Below are positions 20,826-31,710 of a DNA stretch of 64,000 nucleotides, one piece after another. The DNA lies in contig NC_084718.1 in assembly GCF_033807575.1 (NCBI RefSeq), forward strand, positions 19,547,991 through 19,611,990, in the 5' to 3' direction. The notes under the pieces are model-generated. The model saw only the letters and a list, made by a program, of their open reading frames with translations, had not been told where the DNA came from and did no database searches. Position numbers and translations under genes: made by a program. Numbering within the stretch: the stretch's first letter is position 1; each line of letters opens with the position of its first letter. The DNA comes from Cydia pomonella (lineage: Eukaryota > Arthropoda > Insecta > Lepidoptera > Tortricidae).

Positions 20826-21497
20826 AGGGTTCCGTAGTCTACTAGGAACCCTTATAGTTTCGCCATGTCTGTCTGTCCGAGGCTTTGCTCCGTGGTCGTT
20901 AGTGCTAGAAAGCTGAAATTTGGCATGGATATATAAATGAATAAAGCCGACAAAGTCGTATAATAAAATCTAATTTTTTTTTTTAGGGTACTTCCCCTAC
21001 ACGTAAAGTGGGGGTGAAATTTTATTTTTGCTTCAACCCTACAGTGTGGGGTGTCGTTGAAAAGGTCTTTCAAAACTAACAGGGGTCTTTAACAAACATT
21101 TTTTGATAAAGTGAATATAATCGCTCCGATAGAAAAAAAATGTGTCCCCCCCCCTCTAACTTTTAACCAAAACCACTTGCCAAACCATAGGTCCAAAAAA
21201 TAGGAAAAAAATCGTGAAAGTAGAGCTTCAGAAAGACATTAAATGAAAACTATAGCGGACATGATCAGTTTAGCTGTTTTTGAGTTATCGCAAAAAGTTT
21301 CCCCATCATAGTAAAAAGACTTACTTTAATTAGGTAGGTTTAAAAAAAAAAAAAAAGGTAGGTGAAAGGTACCGTTTCATCCCTTGGTTAACAATTTACT
21401 ATACTTTAAGCTCCAGTTTAGCTTATTGTGACGGAAGAGTAACTACGGAACCCTACACTGAGCGTGGCCCGACATGCTCTTGGCCGGTTTTTTTTTA
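20826..21497. mobile_element. 'agggttccgtag' element, long copy 1
   Basis: Begins 'agggttccgtagtctac' and ends with the inverted 'taactacggaaccct' followed by 'agcgtggcccgacatgctct' and 'tggccggttttt'. Aligns throughout with 29188-29890. No transposase is visible; short frames inside are chance. Probably a non-autonomous element. Confidence 0.75.
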
Positions 21498-21699
21498 ACG
21501 TATAAAATCACTGTCAGGTTAAAGTTTTTCAAACGTTTTGCTATTACTCATAATTATAGACAGTAATAGTTTATCAAGTGTTTATGTCTAAGAACCATGC
21601 AGTTATAGTTAGGTAGATAGTTATTAGTCGTTTTATGTGTAAGGACCGTGCATAATGTCAGTTAGTGTCATGCTAATGAGAAGTGAGTCGTAAAAGCGC

Positions 21700-22087
21700 T
21701 CGTTGGGGTCTTGTTAGCACGGGCTTGCGAACGAATCTCAAGTCTATTCCAATGTACAGTTGATCTACGAAATAATAAGCCGAACCACCATAATCCTATG
21801 TTACCTGGTCTGCGTACTGGTGAAATTGACTATGTGTGTAAACAAGAAAGAGGAAAACCACTCTCCAAGCGAATGGCCCCACCTCGTATCCCTGTCATTT
21901 AAATGTATACAGAGCTTTAGCGTGAGCCAGTTCATACCTGAACTGAGCCCCATTTACTTTACATTAGATCTTTTTGATACCTAAGACATATATGTAAAAT
22001 AATACTGCTTGCGCTTGGCAGGCTGTAACTCTGTAACTTTAATTATAAAAAATAAAGTTTTATTCTATTCTATTCTATTCTATTCTA
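21700..22087 (+). repeat. Probable LINE 3' region with (TTCTA)n tail
   Basis: Ends 'aaataaagttttattctatt' followed by further TTCTA units to 22087, the same tail type as 7016-7041. A 63-residue frame at 21711-21902 has no motif I recognise. The 5' limit is uncertain. Confidence 0.45.
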
Positions 22088-22217
22088 CGAACACTTGAGT
22101 GAAAACTTAGAGTTATTGCGAGATTTGAGATGCGTGTCTTTTTTGGTGTCCGTACAAAAAAGGTAAAAGGAAAGCCTTATGTTGCAACTCTGTCCGTCTG
22201 TCTGTTATATCGCTAAA

Positions 22218-22353
22218 TGTGACCGCGGCCGTCAAAACGTCTCACTTAGTCGCTTGCCATAAGGACGCCTTGACAGGTTATTCGTATAAATATACAAACA
22301 AATCTCGTCCATGGCAAGCGACATAGTGGGACGATTTGCCGGCCGTGATCACA
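22218..22353. mobile_element. MITE with ~45-bp imperfect TIRs
   Basis: Left 'tgtgaccgcggccgtcaaaa' and right 'ttgccggccgtgatcaca' are inverted, with inner arms 'tagtcgcttgccat' and 'atggcaagcgacata'. 136 bp, non-coding. Confidence 0.75.
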
Positions 22354-22499
22354 AATAATTATCTTGAGAATTGAGTGAGCATGGGCTCACAAGCTATGGA
22401 GCTTTCATTTTATTTTATAGCGAATTTTACAGTTTTGAAATTCAAATTTTCCTATCTCTACCCCTTGATATAATAATAAAGCTTGCAATAATAAAGATA

Positions 22500-22900
22500 C
22501 AAGGAGCCAAAGTTGTTGTTTAGCCACTCGTGCTAATATTGGTACCCGAGAAAGCGAAAGATTCCAGAATTGAACCACGATCGTAGCGAGACACTGCGAT
22601 TAAACGTCGGGATATAGAGGCACGATAATTAAACAAATTTTGCCTCCGAGAGAATCACAAAATTTTTCACCACAGCAACACGAAGAAAATATTAACTGTA
22701 AGGTATCAAACAAATCATATAACTGTAAGATTATCAAAAGGTATATAAAATCAAACTGAACGTCATAAAATATTTATTATTCAAAATCATCATTTAAATT
22801 CAATTCTACCAGCTTACAGCATATAGTAACAACTCAAAATTTGCATCAGATTACTTTGCCCCACATGTGGATAAAACGCAAAGTTCTCATCATTTTTGAA
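22500..22900. repeat. Dispersed repeat, copy 1 ('ccactcgtgc')
   Basis: Motifs 'ccactcgtgctaatattg', 'cccgagaaagcgaaagattc' and 'tctaccagcttaca' are colinear with 33655-34025, with a diverged inverted copy at 56365-56570. Non-coding. Confidence 0.6.
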
Positions 22901-23212
22901 CAATCAATACAGCCTGTATTGTATTTCATCTTATTGTACGTACGGTAAACACTAAATGATATATATTACTTAATACTATTCTAAAATACTGCAGCAATAA
23001 CGCTGATGCAGTCTGAATCCGAAAGGTACTTTTACTCTCTGAATCGTCGTCAAAGTTGCGCGTCAATGACCTCAAACTCGCTAGAACAATTGCGACCAAC
23101 TGTACCTACCGGTTAGTGAGCGGTCGTACATTGAAGCAAACTGGTTGCTAGGTGGGTATTCTCAAAGAGACCTATTCGAACGAGAATAGATAACTTTTAT
23201 TTTTATTTTTTA

Positions 23213-23401
23213 TTAGCCTTTTTTAGTGTCCCACGACTGGGCAAATGCCTCCCCTTGTTTTCTCCACTCGAACATATCATTGGCATTTTCCCACCATTTT
23301 GGATAGAATGCATCCAAGTCCTCCCGCCATCTCCTTTTCGGTCTGCCTGAACCCCGTCCTGCACCGTCTATGGTGTTCCGTGGGTCCCACTCAGTAACCA
23401 T
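23213..23401 (-). pseudogene. RTE-like LINE ORF2 C-terminus
   Basis: The minus frame reads GSGRPKRRWREDLDAFYPKW then EWRKQGEAFAQSWDTKKG and a stop. GRPxxRWxDDL...W...GEAFAQxWD is the standard end of a widespread LINE ORF2 protein. About 62 residues remain; endonuclease and RT domains are gone. The first in-frame ATG is not a biological start. A more decayed copy lies at 5813-5945. Confidence 0.75.
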
Positions 23402-23520
23402 TTTGACATATATAACTGTTTGATTTCATTTTAACGCACTGTTACCAAACTATATTCTAAAGATACTAAAAAAATGGCTTAATGATAAGACCATTTGTAC
23501 TGTTATGCAATTCTTAGACT

Positions 23521-23709
23521 TTGACAAAAATGATGACTAATCCCAGCGGGCATGAGTTTTTTGCAGAATTCTCGAAGCGTCTGGTTGACGTAACTGGTGA
23601 CCGAAGAGCTGGCTTCCTCGCACAACGTATCAGTATTGCGATACAACGAGGAAATGCCGGCAGCCTCCTTGATGTAATGCCTCAAGGGTCTATTTTGGAT
23701 TTAAGCTAG
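23521..23709 (+). pseudogene. LINE ORF2 C-terminal fragment
   Basis: The frame contains RLVDVTGDRRAGFLAQRISI then AIQRGNAGSLLDVMPQG before a stop at 23709, a C-terminal motif seen in lepidopteran LINE proteins. It ends shortly before 'catgttgttgttgttgt', a (TTG)n tail. The antisense copy at 52951-53085 shares 'cgtctggttgacgtaactgg'. Confidence 0.6.
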
Positions 23710-23832
23710 CTATAGTAATCCTCTGTATATATCCATGTTGTTGTTGTTGTAAAAAACGGCTTTTACTCAATAACTATTTAATTTTATGTAATAGGCAGCA
23801 AACGAGCAGACGAGCGGGCTGATGGGATGCAG

Positions 23833-24150
23833 TCATCGCCGCCCATGGACATAAGCAACATCGGAGGAGCCACTTATGCGTTGCCAACCTTTGAGAACCC
23901 TAAATACCTGCTTCTTGAAGAACCCCATGTCGTAGCGCAAGGGAAACACCTCAGAAGGTAGCTCATTCCACAACTTGCACGTTCTGGGAAAAAACGAGCG
24001 AGATGCCCGCTTGTTCTTGGTTTGCCACGTGTCGAGAAAGTGAGGATGAACTTTGTTTCTTTGGCGGGAGGTGCGGTGATAAAAACGTGACGATTTACGA
24101 GTATTACCAAAATAACAATGTATTAGATAACATAATATTTTATCTATCAC
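23833..24150 (-). pseudogene. LINE ORF2 C-terminal fragment, copy 2
   Basis: A 105-residue minus frame with SFFPRTCKLWNELPSEVFPL then RYDMGFFKKQVFRVLKGWQR and a C-terminal VHGRR. This is the recognisable tail of a Jockey/CR1-like LINE ORF2, downstream of the RT domain. The 3' UTR runs down to about 23792. A 5'-truncated insertion, related to 20590-20825. Confidence 0.7.
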
Positions 24151-24779
24151 TTACATATTGTTTTAAATAGTAATTTTAATTTATTAGACATAACGATTTT
24201 ATTAATCACAAAATACACCAAATATATCTTAAAAGCTAAAATTTTACTTATAGAATAAATTACAATTATATATGTTGTATAATTTATAATAAGTTAAGGA
24301 TAGGTTTGCCATTTCGCACACTACACTCTGTCGTATTTGGGTGGTTCGCCGCAGCAAAGGATGTCGGTTGCCTGTCATTATACTCGGATTTGGTGACGAC
24401 ATGAGGTGAACGACCTAGTGTAAATTGCACTGAGTTATATAATATTAGTGCTGGGGTGAGCTGCGAGTGTTATCAACATGAGATTAAATTGTAATGGAGT
24501 AATTTTCAGATTGAGCTGAGTGATCGATATAACAACAAAATGATTTATTTTCACTATTAGGTTTTAAAGTAAGTCATATACTTAATTTTTGTGAGTGTGA
24601 AATTAAGACCAAGTTCAAAAAAATACGAAATTCGAGACACTTTTTCTACTGTTTGAGTGACGTTCGGATATCAACTTGGCTGCATTACTGTTGAACACAG
24701 ATATTTTGTTCCTGAATCATGGGTATTTTCTATGTAAGTATACATATAAGTATATATTTATCTATACAAGTATGTATAT

Positions 24780-25150
24780 CGTTGCCAAGTACCTATATCT
24801 TATACCTTTAAACGAGCAATTCTTGTATATATATATTTCAGGGATCTCGGAAAAGGCTCTAACGATTTCGCTGAAATTTGGTTTGGGTTTTTGGGGGTAA
24901 ACAATCGATCTAGATTAGTCTTATGTTTGGGAAAACGCGTATTTTCGAGTTTTCATGTGTTTTTCTTTTGACGCAGAATATGGTCGCTAATTTCGTGTCG
25001 CCAGTCACTGTCCGTCTGTTACGGGTTCGAATCCCGCCCGGTGACATACTTACTTATTTAATGTGATATATGTTTTTACAAAAATAAGGCATTCTTTTTT
25101 TTACAATTTAAGTGTATTTCTATCCGAGCTTTGCTCGGTCGCCCAGGTAC
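24780..25150 (+). repeat. Dispersed repeat interrupted by a SINE-like insertion
   Basis: 'ttataccttta', 'cgagcaattcttgtatatat', 'gggatctcggaaaaggctct' and 'aacgatttcgctgaaatttg' begin the repeat, and 'atccgagctttgctcggtcg' (25122) ends it. The end is displaced by the tRNA-like insertion at 24963-25107. The second copy at 46640-47100 is also interrupted. Confidence 0.65.
24963..25107 (+). mobile_element. tRNA-like SINE insertion
   Basis: Contains an RNA polymerase III B box 'gggttcgaatccc' at about 25022 in the tRNA-like run 'gttacgggttcgaatcccgc'. It interrupts the repeat at 24780-25150. The head is degenerate and not foldable into a full tRNA. Confidence 0.5.
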
Positions 25151-25179
25151 TTTAATATTTATTTGCCCATAGCATAAAA

Positions 25180-25320
25180 ATAAAATGTTTATTGAGTTAG
25201 CACAAACAAACGTGATTTTAACTGCCCTGATGCCTCTTTTAAGGCGTACAAGACACTTGTGTCAAGAGACACCGCTCTCCCGTAGGTGGTAACAGAATGT
25301 TTACATATACAATAGCTGTG
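25180..25320 (-). repeat. LINE 3'-end fragment
   Basis: 'aagacacttgtgtcaagaga' and 'caccgctctcccgtaggtgg' resemble 36860-36905 (acttgtgacaggagaccccgc). Minus-strand LINE 3' UTR; no coding part. Confidence 0.45.
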
Positions 25321-25404
25321 GCTGAAGACTTAAAACGATTTTTTTTAATAACTTAATAAATTTTTTTAATAAATTAAAAAATAGAAAGTAATTTAGTAGG
25401 TGTA

Positions 25405-25600
25405 TAAAACAATGAAAATGAAAATGAAAAATGAAAAATGAAAATGAAAAATGATTTATTTAGGTATCAAAATTGCAGCTTATTACACAGTAGAAAAGTA
25501 TTACATTTTTAGAAGCATTCTATTGTTGTTGGAAAGCCTAGGAATAGTGTCCTGAGCCCTAAACTAGGTAAACCTGTCTTATAGGGATCAGGGAACCACC
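25405..25600 (-). repeat. LINE 3' end with (aaaatg)n tail
   Basis: Tandem 'aaaatgaaaatg' units at 25413-25452 lead into 'atttatttaggtatcaaaat'. It may be the 3' end of the LINE whose ORF lies at 25957-27483 on the same strand, about 350 bp away, but continuity is not proved. Confidence 0.5.
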
Positions 25601-25699
25601 TCTATTTTTAGAAATGCAGCAAAGGTTAGTTGGTACACAAATCTAAAAATTGGATAATCATTTTGCTTAATTAAGTATATACGTATACAATATCAGTAA

Positions 25700-25728
25700 T
25701 GTGTGTGTGTGTGTGTGTGTGTGTGTGC
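25700..25728. repeat. (GT)n microsatellite
   Basis: About 14 uninterrupted gt dinucleotides. Confidence 0.95.
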
Positions 25729-25956
25729 TTGTGTGATGAACTTTTCATTATATATTATTAATTTATCATACATATACCTACTGCTGGTTGTTGGTCAACA
25801 ATAGCCCTTACGTATATAAGACTATGAGTGGTTGCAATATTTTGATTAGATCGCTTTTTATTGATAAGACCAACTGTTACAAGATTATTTTACCTTTAGT
25901 ACGAAGAAGAAGAAAAACTTATTTAAATGCTTATCTTACAGAATCAATCTAGCCAA

Positions 25957-27483
25957 TCACCTTACAATTTCAAGGAGTTTTTCAGTGTTAGCGTAGTTTA
26001 GGGTCAGAGTCCAATTACGGATATTTTTTATCAAGCAGTGTTTATTATCATTTTGAATGTATAAATATTCGTTGACTTTGTTATAAAGGAAGGGTGCAAG
26101 GAAGTCAAGTTGACGACGATAAAAAACTGTATTGTGCGCAACTGAGTCGAACACTTTATGTTTTCTACGTCCACCTAGGCGACGTGCGCTTTGATTAGAG
26201 ACGTATTTGTGTTGTCTTAGACAAACACGCTCAATATAAAGTTGACGGACTGATAGGACCCGAGCTATGGAGTAAAGTGTTCTAGTGCAAAATCTAATCG
26301 GTTTAAAGAACATGACCTTTAGAATCGCTCTTTGTACACGTTCTAATGGAAGCAAGTGTGTTTTAGCAGCACCGCCCCAGACCGGTATGCAATAAGTAAG
26401 CAATGATTGTGTTAATGCTATGTAGACCGATTTAAGAAAGTGTGGGTCAGAAACACGCCTTATTTTTTTGAAAATGAATATTAGCTTGCGAATACGGTCT
26501 GACAGATAGCGAATATGCCTTGACCAAGAAAGATGTCGGTCAACTATCACTCCCAAATATTTGGTTTGATCAACATTTTCTAGCAATTCACAGTTACAAA
26601 TAGCAGGGTTAGTTGCACCACCTTGCAAATCACCATTGGAGCATTTATGTATTTTAAGTGTAAAAGGAAATTTCGGCTGATTGGAACTAGTGATAGAGAA
26701 GTTAATATATTTAGTTTTAGATATGTTTAATGTGAGCAGGTTTTTACTAAGCCAGTTCGTAACTAATTTCAAGCCAGATTCTACAGCTGACTTTACCTCC
26801 AACCAGCTGTCCCCAACAAATAAGATGGCAGTGTCATCGGCAAAGGTTGTGATTTGGGCATTTGGAATGTTTAGGTCGCATAGATTGTTGATGTATATTA
26901 AGAAGAGTGTTGGCCCCAGGATGCTTCCTTGCGGGACACCATAGCTTATTGGAGAGAACTGGCTGGTGGTATCGCCTATGCGCACACATTGCTTACGACA
27001 AGAGAGATAGTTTTCAAATAACTGAAGGGGCAGACCTCTTATTCCAAGGTATTCCATTTTAGCAAGTAGAATGGGAACAGAGACGGTATCGAAGGCCTTA
27101 GCGAGGTCAAGAAAGACTGCGGTGCACTTCTTTTTGTTGTCTAAATATTGAGCTATCTTACTGGTTATGGAGTTCACCGCGTCTTCCGTGGACCTACCCT
27201 TACGGAACCCGTATTGGTTTGGGGAGAGTATATTGTTACTTTCTAGATATTTTACTAGGCGAGTGTTCATGAGTCTCTCTAAGAGCTTAGAGAGCGCCGG
27301 CAAAATCGAGATAGGTCGATAGTTGTTTACATCGTCTCTGTTCCCATCCTTGTGTATGGGTGATATTACTGCCTGTTTAAAAGCACTTGGAAATACTCCC
27401 GATGATAAACTCAAATTAAGAATGTGAGTTAGCGGGGCTAGAATAAATTCTTTGGTTGATATATATTTAACAAAAATCTGTTC
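25957..27483 (-). CDS. Jockey-like LINE reverse transcriptase, open but 5'-truncated
   Basis: Encodes the reverse transcriptase of a non-LTR retrotransposon, which copies its RNA into a nicked genomic target. The frame is open from just after a TAA at 27484-27486 to its stop at 25957; counting from the TTG at 27414 it has 485 residues. Motifs in order: NNYRPISILPALSKLLERL (30-48), NQYGFRKGRST (66-76), motif A FLDLAKAFDTV with catalytic Asp at 103, motif B YGVPQGSILGP (158-168), motif C FADD (191-194) with the catalytic Asp pair, then KYLGVIVD. The C-terminal third holds the thumb-like region and a long tail without a clear zinc motif. The APE endonuclease and ORF1 are missing, consistent with 5' truncation, so it is not autonomous. 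No frameshift or internal stop is seen, which suggests a fairly young insertion. Jockey-like assignment is by resemblance; CR1-type is possible. Confidence 0.85.
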   Translation of the reverse strand, partial: EQIFVKYISTKEFILAPLTHILNLSLSSGVFPSAFKQAVISPIHKDGNRDDVNNYRPISILPALSKLLERLMNTRLVKYLESNNILSPNQYGFRKGRSTEDAVNSITSKIAQYLDNKKKCTAVFLDLAKAFDTVSVPILLAKMEYLGIRGLPLQLFENYLSCRKQCVRIGDTTSQFSPISYGVPQGSILGPTLFLIYINNLCDLNIPNAQITTFADDTAILFVGDSWLEVKSAVESGLKLVTNWLSKNLLTLNISKTKYINFSITSSNQPKFPFTLKIHKCSNGDLQGGATNPAICNCELLENVDQTKYLGVIVDRHLSWSRHIRYLSDRIRKLIFIFKKIRRVSDPHFLKSVYIALTQSLLTYCIPVWGGAAKTHLLPLERVQRAILKVMFFKPIRFCTRTLYSIARVLSVRQLYIERVCLRQHKYVSNQSARRLGGRRKHKVFDSVAHNTVFYRRQLDFLAPFLYNKVNEYLYIQNDNKHCLIKNIRNWTLTLNYANTEKLLEIVR

Positions 27484-27537
27484 TTAATAGAGGAAGCGTT
27501 GATTTAAAAAGCGAAAACTATGTGTTTCTATATTTTA

Positions 27538-27800
27538 TGACGACCGGTTTGGCCTAGTGGGTAGTGATCCTGCCTACGAAGCTGATGGTCCCGGGTTCAA
27601 ATCCTGGTAAGGGCATTTATTCGTGTGATGAACATGGATATTTGTTCCTGAGTCATGGGTGTTTTCTATGTATTTAAGTATTTATATATTATATATATCG
27701 TTGTCTGAGTACCCTCAACACAAGCCTTACTGAGCTTACCGTGGGACTTAGTCAATTTGTGTAATAATGTCCTATAATATTTATTATTTATTTATTATTA
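27538..27800 (+). mobile_element. tRNA-derived SINE (family A), full length
   Basis: The head 'gaccggtttggcctagtggg' contains the A box, and 'gggttcaaatcctggtaagg' the B box. Then a conserved body ('gttcctgagtcatgggtgtt', 'gagcttaccgtgggacttag') and an AT-rich (attt)n tail. This is the best-preserved of six or seven copies in the window. Confidence 0.85.
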
Positions 27801-28195
27801 TTCTAAATTGTGTGTATTTGTAGCAATCAAATTAACGCTTTATATATCTATTTATTTTTAATTTGTTTTTGTTGTCATAAGGCTCAATTTATACTGGACT
27901 CTTGCATCGTTTAGTGAAAAATAGGTACATTTTGAATAAACTAGCTATAGCTGGATTGCATTGTGTTTTACCTGTTATGCAAATAGGCTATTCGAATAAT
28001 TGTTTGTTTTCTTCGGACCTTAAGGACGCTATTAGGAGCTATTGAATTTAATTGTTTCAGAATGTGTATAAAATTATAATAAATTAATACTGATAGGCTT
28101 AAAGAGAAACTGGTTGCCTGAGAAGCTATTATTGAAATGATCGAGCTACTGTATTAGGTACTTACTAAGTTATTATTATATCTCCTTGGATTTCA
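27801..28195. other. No recognisable gene
   Basis: AT-rich, closed frames; nothing recognised. Confidence 0.4.
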
Positions 28196-28870
28196 CGGGC
28201 CTATAAATCCCGGTCTTTAGATAGGCTTGCGTGGGGATATAGATCCAACACGTAGAGGCCCCTTGGAGAGCTTTAATGTCATGTAGAACGCCTGCTGGAG
28301 TCCGTTCACAGGCCCAACAATAGACACCCATGAACCGGTCGCAGCAGGCATTGGGACTATTGTAGTAAAAGTAAACAGTATAACGGTCTATGGATTGAAG
28401 TTTGTGAGGACAATGAGACTGGGTTATTGCAAAGACGTCCGGATATCTGCCATAACAATGTTTTCACTAGTTATCGAGGCAGGGGGTGACTCACCGCCCA
28501 CTAGATGGGCCCCTGAAAATGCCGTCGTGAAAACGACCAGGAGCAAAACAGGTGTGAGCGGCTCAGGGGTGTCGAGAGGAGGTGTGCGCCGCTTTATACC
28601 CAGTGGCTGATAACAGCCACTGTGCCAACTCGCGTCTTATGCAAATTTTCACTTCCACCCCTGGAGCATTTAGCTCTAACGACTCCTCTCTGGACGGCCA
28701 GCCAGAGCTGAGAGTCCTGCGGGTCCCCTTGGGGTCCACTCAGGCCGACGAAGACACGCCGGAGACGGAGACCCTGACCGACTCTCGGGAAAACTCGGGT
28801 CCGTGGGGTCGTTACTCCCCAACAGCTCGCGCCACAAGCTGCCCTGTGGGTTTACTAAGTTTATTATTAG
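28196..28870. repeat. GC-rich interspersed repeat
   Basis: A sharply GC-rich block. The part from about 28560 ('gtgtcgagaggaggtgtgcg', 'cctctctggacggccagcca', 'ggggtccactcaggccgacg', 'acgccggagacggagaccct') resembles a GC-rich repeat I associate with Lepidoptera. It has open frames of 66-99 residues on both strands but none with protein motifs, so coding is not supported. It ends at a short AT-rich tail near 28870. Confidence 0.5.
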
Positions 28871-28906
28871 AAACATTTTGAACTTTTTGGAATATTTATT
28901 TATTTA

Positions 28907-29041
28907 CCCCCTTATTCATAAACGTCTTCTAAAGTTGACAAGCCGCTAATAATCGTTTGTCCCTTTCCATCATACCAATACGTCGGAAAGGGACAAACGA
29001 TTATAAAGGGATAAACGAGTAAACGTTTATGAATAAGGGGG
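28907..29041. mobile_element. Foldback MITE, 'cccccttattcataaacg' ends
   Basis: cccccttattcataaacg at the left and cgtttatgaataaggggg at the right are exact inverted repeats, and 'cgtttgtccctttccat' faces 'cggaaagggacaaacg'. 135 bp, almost fully palindromic. Confidence 0.85.
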
Positions 29042-29125
29042 TTAAACTTTATTGCACAAAATATATACAACAATGTACAAATGGCGGACTTGATGCTAAA
29101 TGGCATTCTCTACCACAATGTTATG
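29042..29125 (-). repeat. LINE 3' end, inverted
   Basis: On the minus strand it reads 'gtggtagagaatgcc', 'attta gcatcaagtccgcc' and 'tgtgcaataaagttta', the same 3' end as 6336-6480. It abuts the MITE at 28907-29041. Confidence 0.65.
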
Positions 29126-29131
29126 GTTTTT

Positions 29132-29187
29132 TAACCGACTTCAATTTCATAGTGGAGGAGGTTCTGTATTCGGTTGTGGCTATTTTT
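29132..29187. repeat. 'aaccgacttcaa' repeat fragment
   Basis: 'aaccgacttcaatttca' and 'ggaggaggttctgtattcgg' correspond to the ends of the repeat at 48885-49110. Confidence 0.55.
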
Positions 29188-29233
29188 TAGGGTTCCGTAG
29201 TCAACTAGGAACCTTTATAGTTTCGCCATGTCC

Positions 29234-29264
<31 letters not shown>

Positions 29265-29890
29265 CGAGGCTTTGCTCCGTGGTCGTTAGTGCTAGAAAGC
29301 TGAAATTCGGCATGGATATATAAATCAATAAAGCCAACAAAGTCGTACAATAAAATCTAAAAAAATATTTTTTTAGGGTACCTGCCCTACACGTAAAGTG
29401 GGGGTGAAATTTTTTTTTCGCTTCAACCCTAGATTGTGGGGTATCGTTGGAAAGGTCTTTCAAAACTAATAGGGGTTTTCAAGAAACATTTTTTGATAAT
29501 GTGAATATATTCGGAGATAATCGCTCCGAAAGGAAAAAAAATGTGTCCCCCCCCTCTAACTTTTGAACCACAGGTCCAAAAAATATGAAAAAAATCGTGG
29601 AAGTAGAGCTTAAGAAAGACATTAAATGAAAACTATAGCGGACATGATGAGTTTAGCTGTTTTTGAGTTATCGCAAAAAGTTTTCCCTTCATAGTAAAAA
29701 GGCTTACTTTAATTAGGTACTGATTATGCAAATTTGCCTATTTGTTTAATTCGGGTGAAAGGTACCGTTTCATCCCTTGGTTAACAATTTACTATACTTT
29801 AAGCTCCAGTTTGGCTTATTGTGACGGAAGAGTAGGTAACTACGGAACCCTACACTGAGCGTGGCCCGACATGCTCTTGGCCGGTTTTAT
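29188..29890. mobile_element. 'agggttccgtag' element, long copy 2
   Basis: Colinear with 20826-21497 over its whole length, including the inverted ends (gggttccgtag / ctacggaaccc) and the outer 'gacatgctcttggccggttt'. A (tgtc)n microsatellite has expanded at 29228-29264. Confidence 0.8.
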
Positions 29891-31081
29891 TTTAATGTAT
29901 GTTCACCGATTATTGAGTATAAATTGGTATTGATAGCAGATTTAAGATGAATGATTAAACGATTAGACATACATGAATATAGTATATTTATTGCATTATG
30001 TTGTTCTTTATAAGGTATAATAATGAACGTTTCTGCTCCACCCGTAACAACCATTTTAAAACTTATTTCATTTACCATATTCTCCATACTGTATTACGCC
30101 ATTTTGCACATCTGTCTAGTTACTCCCTTACATTATAGTTCTAGGCAATTAGGCGCGCCCTTTCTCAAATGTCGAGGGCAGGTCGAGCCACTTCCCAGAC
30201 CAACTACTTCTCTCATAGTCACATTTTAATTTCAACTTTGATAGCTTAGTAATAAAGTTGTGTTTTGAATGGTATAGTGAGGGGTGATAAGAGGTTTATG
30301 TATTAATTTTGGAAAGGCCGAAACATGACTGTTCTGTTGATATTATCACGTTTTGTTTTTCGTCAGGATATTAGAGTAAAGTTTCTCAACTGCTTATCCT
30401 GATCATAGTAAATGATAATACAATTGTAATTTAAAGGTAGGCACGAATAGCACACTAATGAAGTTCTAGAAAGGTTTAAAAGTCGGTTAGTACCATTTTT
30501 TTCGCGTGAATATTTATCTCGATGTATGATTTCCTGCGTGTAATGAAATTTCCTCGTTCCAAATCGGATATTATCATCAATCCGTATGTTTTTTCTCTTA
30601 AATGCATTTTTATTTAATGTTAATAGTGTAATTTAACTCTAATTTTAATTAATTTAATTGTTTTTATTTTAAATTGTAAGTGACAATTTTATGGGCTCTT
30701 GACCTGGATTAAACGTTATTAGGTATTACTAAGTATTTCTCAAGATATTTCCAAGAACATTTCCATTTTTGAAAACTTTCCACTTAGTTTTTTGCTCTAA
30801 TACATCCATCACACTCCAATTTGAACCTTACATGAAAACCTATCGCCGTCATCTGCAACCTTTCATTAAACTCGTTAATATACAACCTTGTCACAATAGA
30901 CAACCATCAAACCCATATTACCTCTATCTAATTGACTTACAACGACATAGTTGTACAGCCAACAAATTGTATACACGAACTCTTTTCTCCGGGTACGCAC
31001 ACATGTATGAACCAAATGGTATTGACTGACCATCGCTCTTATTCCAAAGACAAAGAGCCTACCAACAGTCAGTCAACTGTG
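29891..31081. other. No recognisable gene
   Basis: Several frames of 60-86 codons occur, without recognisable motifs, Kozak-like starts or GC enrichment. I treat them as chance. Confidence 0.4.
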
Positions 31082-31207
31082 AGGGCCTACTGCGAACACC
31101 GAAATGCGCAAGCGGGCATCTTTCTCTTTTACTCCAATTTAATTATAATTAGAGTGACAGAGAAAGATGACCGTAATTGGCAAAGTTCGGTGTTCGCGGT
31201 AGGCCCT
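31082..31207. mobile_element. Foldback MITE, 'ggcctaccgcgaa' family, best copy
   Basis: agggcctactgcgaacaccg and cggtgttcgcggtaggccct are inverted with one mismatch, and 'catctttctcttttactcc' faces 'agagtgacagagaaagatg'. The open frame crossing it is an artefact. Confidence 0.8.
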
Positions 31208-31336
31208 CTGTTGTTGTTAAACCATCGTCAACGTAATCAACAGGCAATCTTAAACCTTAATACATGGGCAGAAGGACTATCTGTAACCAGTCAGCTGTTA
31301 TTAAACCTAGTTGTGTATGTGTGAGTGGCTCAGCTG

Positions 31337-31453
31337 TTATTTGTTTCCATCGGCAGCAAGGGGCCTCGGGAGGTCGATGAACTCGTCATAGAGTAACGAT
31401 GTAGAGAGGGCATGTTTTTTGTAAAGGTAGTCGAAGGTCATAGATTTCCAGTA
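31337..31453 (-). other. Short possible coding fragment (38 codons)
   Basis: A GC-richer patch whose minus frame reads FDYLYKKHALSTSLLYDEF then IDLPRPLAADGNK to a TAA, closed upstream by TGA. It looks more protein-like than its surroundings but I recognise no family. It could be a transposase or host exon remnant. Confidence 0.25.
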
Positions 31454-31606
31454 TCAACTTAACTTCAAAATTTAGGTCTGTTATGATGATTGATATTAGT
31501 ATTAAAAACTTTTAGGGAATAAAAAGCAATCTACTTTATTTATTAACTAATAACATATAAAGCTGCGATAATAGAGAAACGAGATGTACAATTTATATTA
31601 TATATA

Positions 31607-31710
31607 CATTTTTATCCCCACGCGGACTATACCGAGCCCTCTCGCGCATGAGAGGAGGCCTGTGCCCAGCAGTGGGACGTATATAGGCTGAATTATTATT
31701 ATTATTTATT
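31607..31710 (+). mobile_element. SINE 3' end with (ATT)n tail
   Basis: 'ctcgcgcatgagaggaggcc', 'tgtgcccagcagtgggacgt' and 'atataggctgaattattatt'. The inverted version is at 7640-7700. 5'-truncated. Confidence 0.75.

Noticed and set aside
20826..21497. LTR retrotransposon or solo LTR
   Set aside because: The ends are inverted (gggttccgtag / ctacggaaccc) rather than direct TG..CA ends, and no primer-binding site or polypurine tract is seen.
28582..28881. 99-codon open frame in the GC-rich block
   Set aside because: GC-rich DNA has few stops by chance; frames are open on both strands and lack motifs.
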